Of a DNA stretch of 7,160 bases, positions 6,212-7,160 are shown piece after piece. Origin of the DNA: an uncultured Bacteroidota bacterium (GTDB lineage Bacteria; Bacteroidota; Bacteroidia; Chitinophagales; Chitinophagaceae); NCBI GenBank assembly GCA_903905685.1, contig CAIVHI010000302.1, positions 1-7,160 of the forward strand, in the 5' to 3' direction. The stretch's first letter is position 1. Every line of letters starts with the position of its first letter. Position numbers and translations under genes: made by a program. The notes beneath the pieces are model-generated. The model worked only from the letters and a program-made list of their open reading frames with translations, was not told the DNA's origin and did not search any database.

Positions 6212-7160
6212 TCAATATCCCGACAGGCGGGCAATGTTTTCGTGGAGGCGCGCATTGGCCAAAAAGTTGTGTTCCAGCTCTATCGAGAATGGAATGGGAG
6301 TATCCAGACTGCAACAGCGCATCACGGGGGCGTCCAGCATTTCGAAACAGTGTTCGGCAATCCAAGCCGCCAATTCGCCGCCAATGCCCCCCGTTAGGGT
6401 GTCTTCGTGCAGCACCAGTACCTTGCCGGTGCGCTTCACTGCCGCCCTAACGGCTTCATAATCAATAGGTAGTAAGGTGCGCAAATCCAAAATGTCGAGG
6501 CTTGTCTCGGGGTGGGCTGCCGCATAGGCCGTGGCCCAATGCACCCCCATGCCGTAGGTGATTACGCTGATGTCGGTACCGCCGGCCACATGGCGGGCCT
6601 TGCCTATTTCCAACGAGTAATATTCGTCGGGAACCGCCCCGCTTATGGAGCGGTAGAGTGCCTTGTGCTCGAAAAACATGACCGGCCCGGGGTCTTCAAT
6701 GGCCGCTATGAGCAGCCCCTTGGCATCGGCAGGGGTAGAAGGATAGACCACTTTCAGGCCTGGTGTATGCACAAACCAAGCTTCATTGCTTTGGGAGTGG
6801 AATGGGCCCGCGCCCACGCCTGCACCCGTAGGCATGCGAATCACCACATCGGCATTTTGTCCCCAACGATAATAAATCTTTGCAAGGTTATTGATGATCT
6901 GATTAAAGCCAACAGTAGCAAAATCAGCAAACTGCATTTCCATCATCGCCTTCATTCCTTTAAGACTCAATCCCAATGCCGCTCCTACAATGGCACTTTC
7001 GCATATCGGCGTATTGCGTATTCTCTCTTTTCCGAATTTGTCAACAAAGCCTTCGGTCACTTTGAATGCGCCTCCGTATTCGGCAATGTCTTGTCCCATG
7101 AGTACAAAGTTGTCATAGCGCTGCAAAGATTGTTCGAGCGCATCGCTGATGGCGTTGATA
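6212..7160 (-). CDS. Alpha-ketoacid dehydrogenase E1, beta subunit or beta half (5' end outside window)
   Basis: The last 315 residues are visible, beginning INAISDALEQSLQRYDNFVLMGQDIAEYGG; the frame is open to the window edge. This is the thiamine-diphosphate-dependent E1 beta module that decarboxylates pyruvate or branched-chain 2-oxoacids and passes the acyl group to E2 lipoate. The transketolase-type pyrimidine-binding domain covers roughly visible residues 1-180. It includes the cofactor-activating Glu54 in TPICESAIVGAALG, EMQFADF, and FHSQSNEAWFVHTPGLKVVYPSTPADAKGLL. The C-terminal domain has DLRTLLPID, VLHEDTLTGGIGGELAAWI and the DTPIPF block. Bacteroidota often carry alpha and beta fused in one E1 polypeptide. 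The visible start is close to where a free-standing beta subunit would begin, so a separate gene and a fusion are both possible. The substrate (pyruvate or branched-chain) cannot be settled here, so no symbol is given. Confidence 0.93.
   Translation of the reverse strand, partial: INAISDALEQSLQRYDNFVLMGQDIAEYGGAFKVTEGFVDKFGKERIRNTPICESAIVGAALGLSLKGMKAMMEMQFADFATVGFNQIINNLAKIYYRWGQNADVVIRMPTGAGVGAGPFHSQSNEAWFVHTPGLKVVYPSTPADAKGLLIAAIEDPGPVMFFEHKALYRSISGAVPDEYYSLEIGKARHVAGGTDISVITYGMGVHWATAYAAAHPETSLDILDLRTLLPIDYEAVRAAVKRTGKVLVLHEDTLTGGIGGELAAWIAEHCFEMLDAPVMRCCSLDTPIPFSIELEHNFLANARLHENIARLSGY

Noticed and set aside
5784..6461. Plus-strand open frame of 225 codons spanning the lipoprotein and E1 genes
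   Set aside because: It is antisense to two well-supported genes and contains no recognisable domain.

Overview
The window looks like ordinary chromosome from a Bacteroidota bacterium, probably near Chitinophagaceae or Saprospiraceae. The evidence is a secreted NHL-repeat protein ending in a type IX secretion (T9SS) sorting domain, two upstream regions with the Bacteroidota -7 element TAnnTTTG, a lack of Shine-Dalgarno sequences, and an E1-beta dehydrogenase of the type common in that phylum. The finer taxonomic placement is inference.

All six recognisable genes lie on the minus strand, so transcription runs from high to low coordinates. In that order they are: the 3' part of an alpha-ketoacid dehydrogenase E1 beta region (cut by the window edge, ends 6212); an unrecognised lipoprotein (6155-5313); a gene-free stretch of about 570 bases (5312-4747); a T9SS-exported six-blade NHL propeller (4746-3367); a short spacer with a 20-base direct repeat; then a compact group radA (3197-1821), nth (1821-1144) and thyA (1101-307). 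At the low-coordinate end, on the plus strand and converging on thyA, is the decayed C-terminal end of an IS30-family transposase (1 to about 165).

radA, nth and thyA probably form one transcription unit for DNA maintenance. RadA processes recombination intermediates, Nth removes oxidised pyrimidines, and ThyA makes dTMP. The radA stop and nth start overlap as TGATG, and nth and thyA are 42 bases apart. The E1 gene and the lipoprotein gene are also close, and a second possible lipoprotein start forms the same TGATG overlap with the E1 stop.

I see no defence system, CRISPR array, RNA gene or clearly new multi-gene system. The parts that known genes do not explain are the GC-rich block at about 4862-5230, the 20-base repeat flanking the radA leader, the lipoprotein family, and the transposase relic beside thyA.
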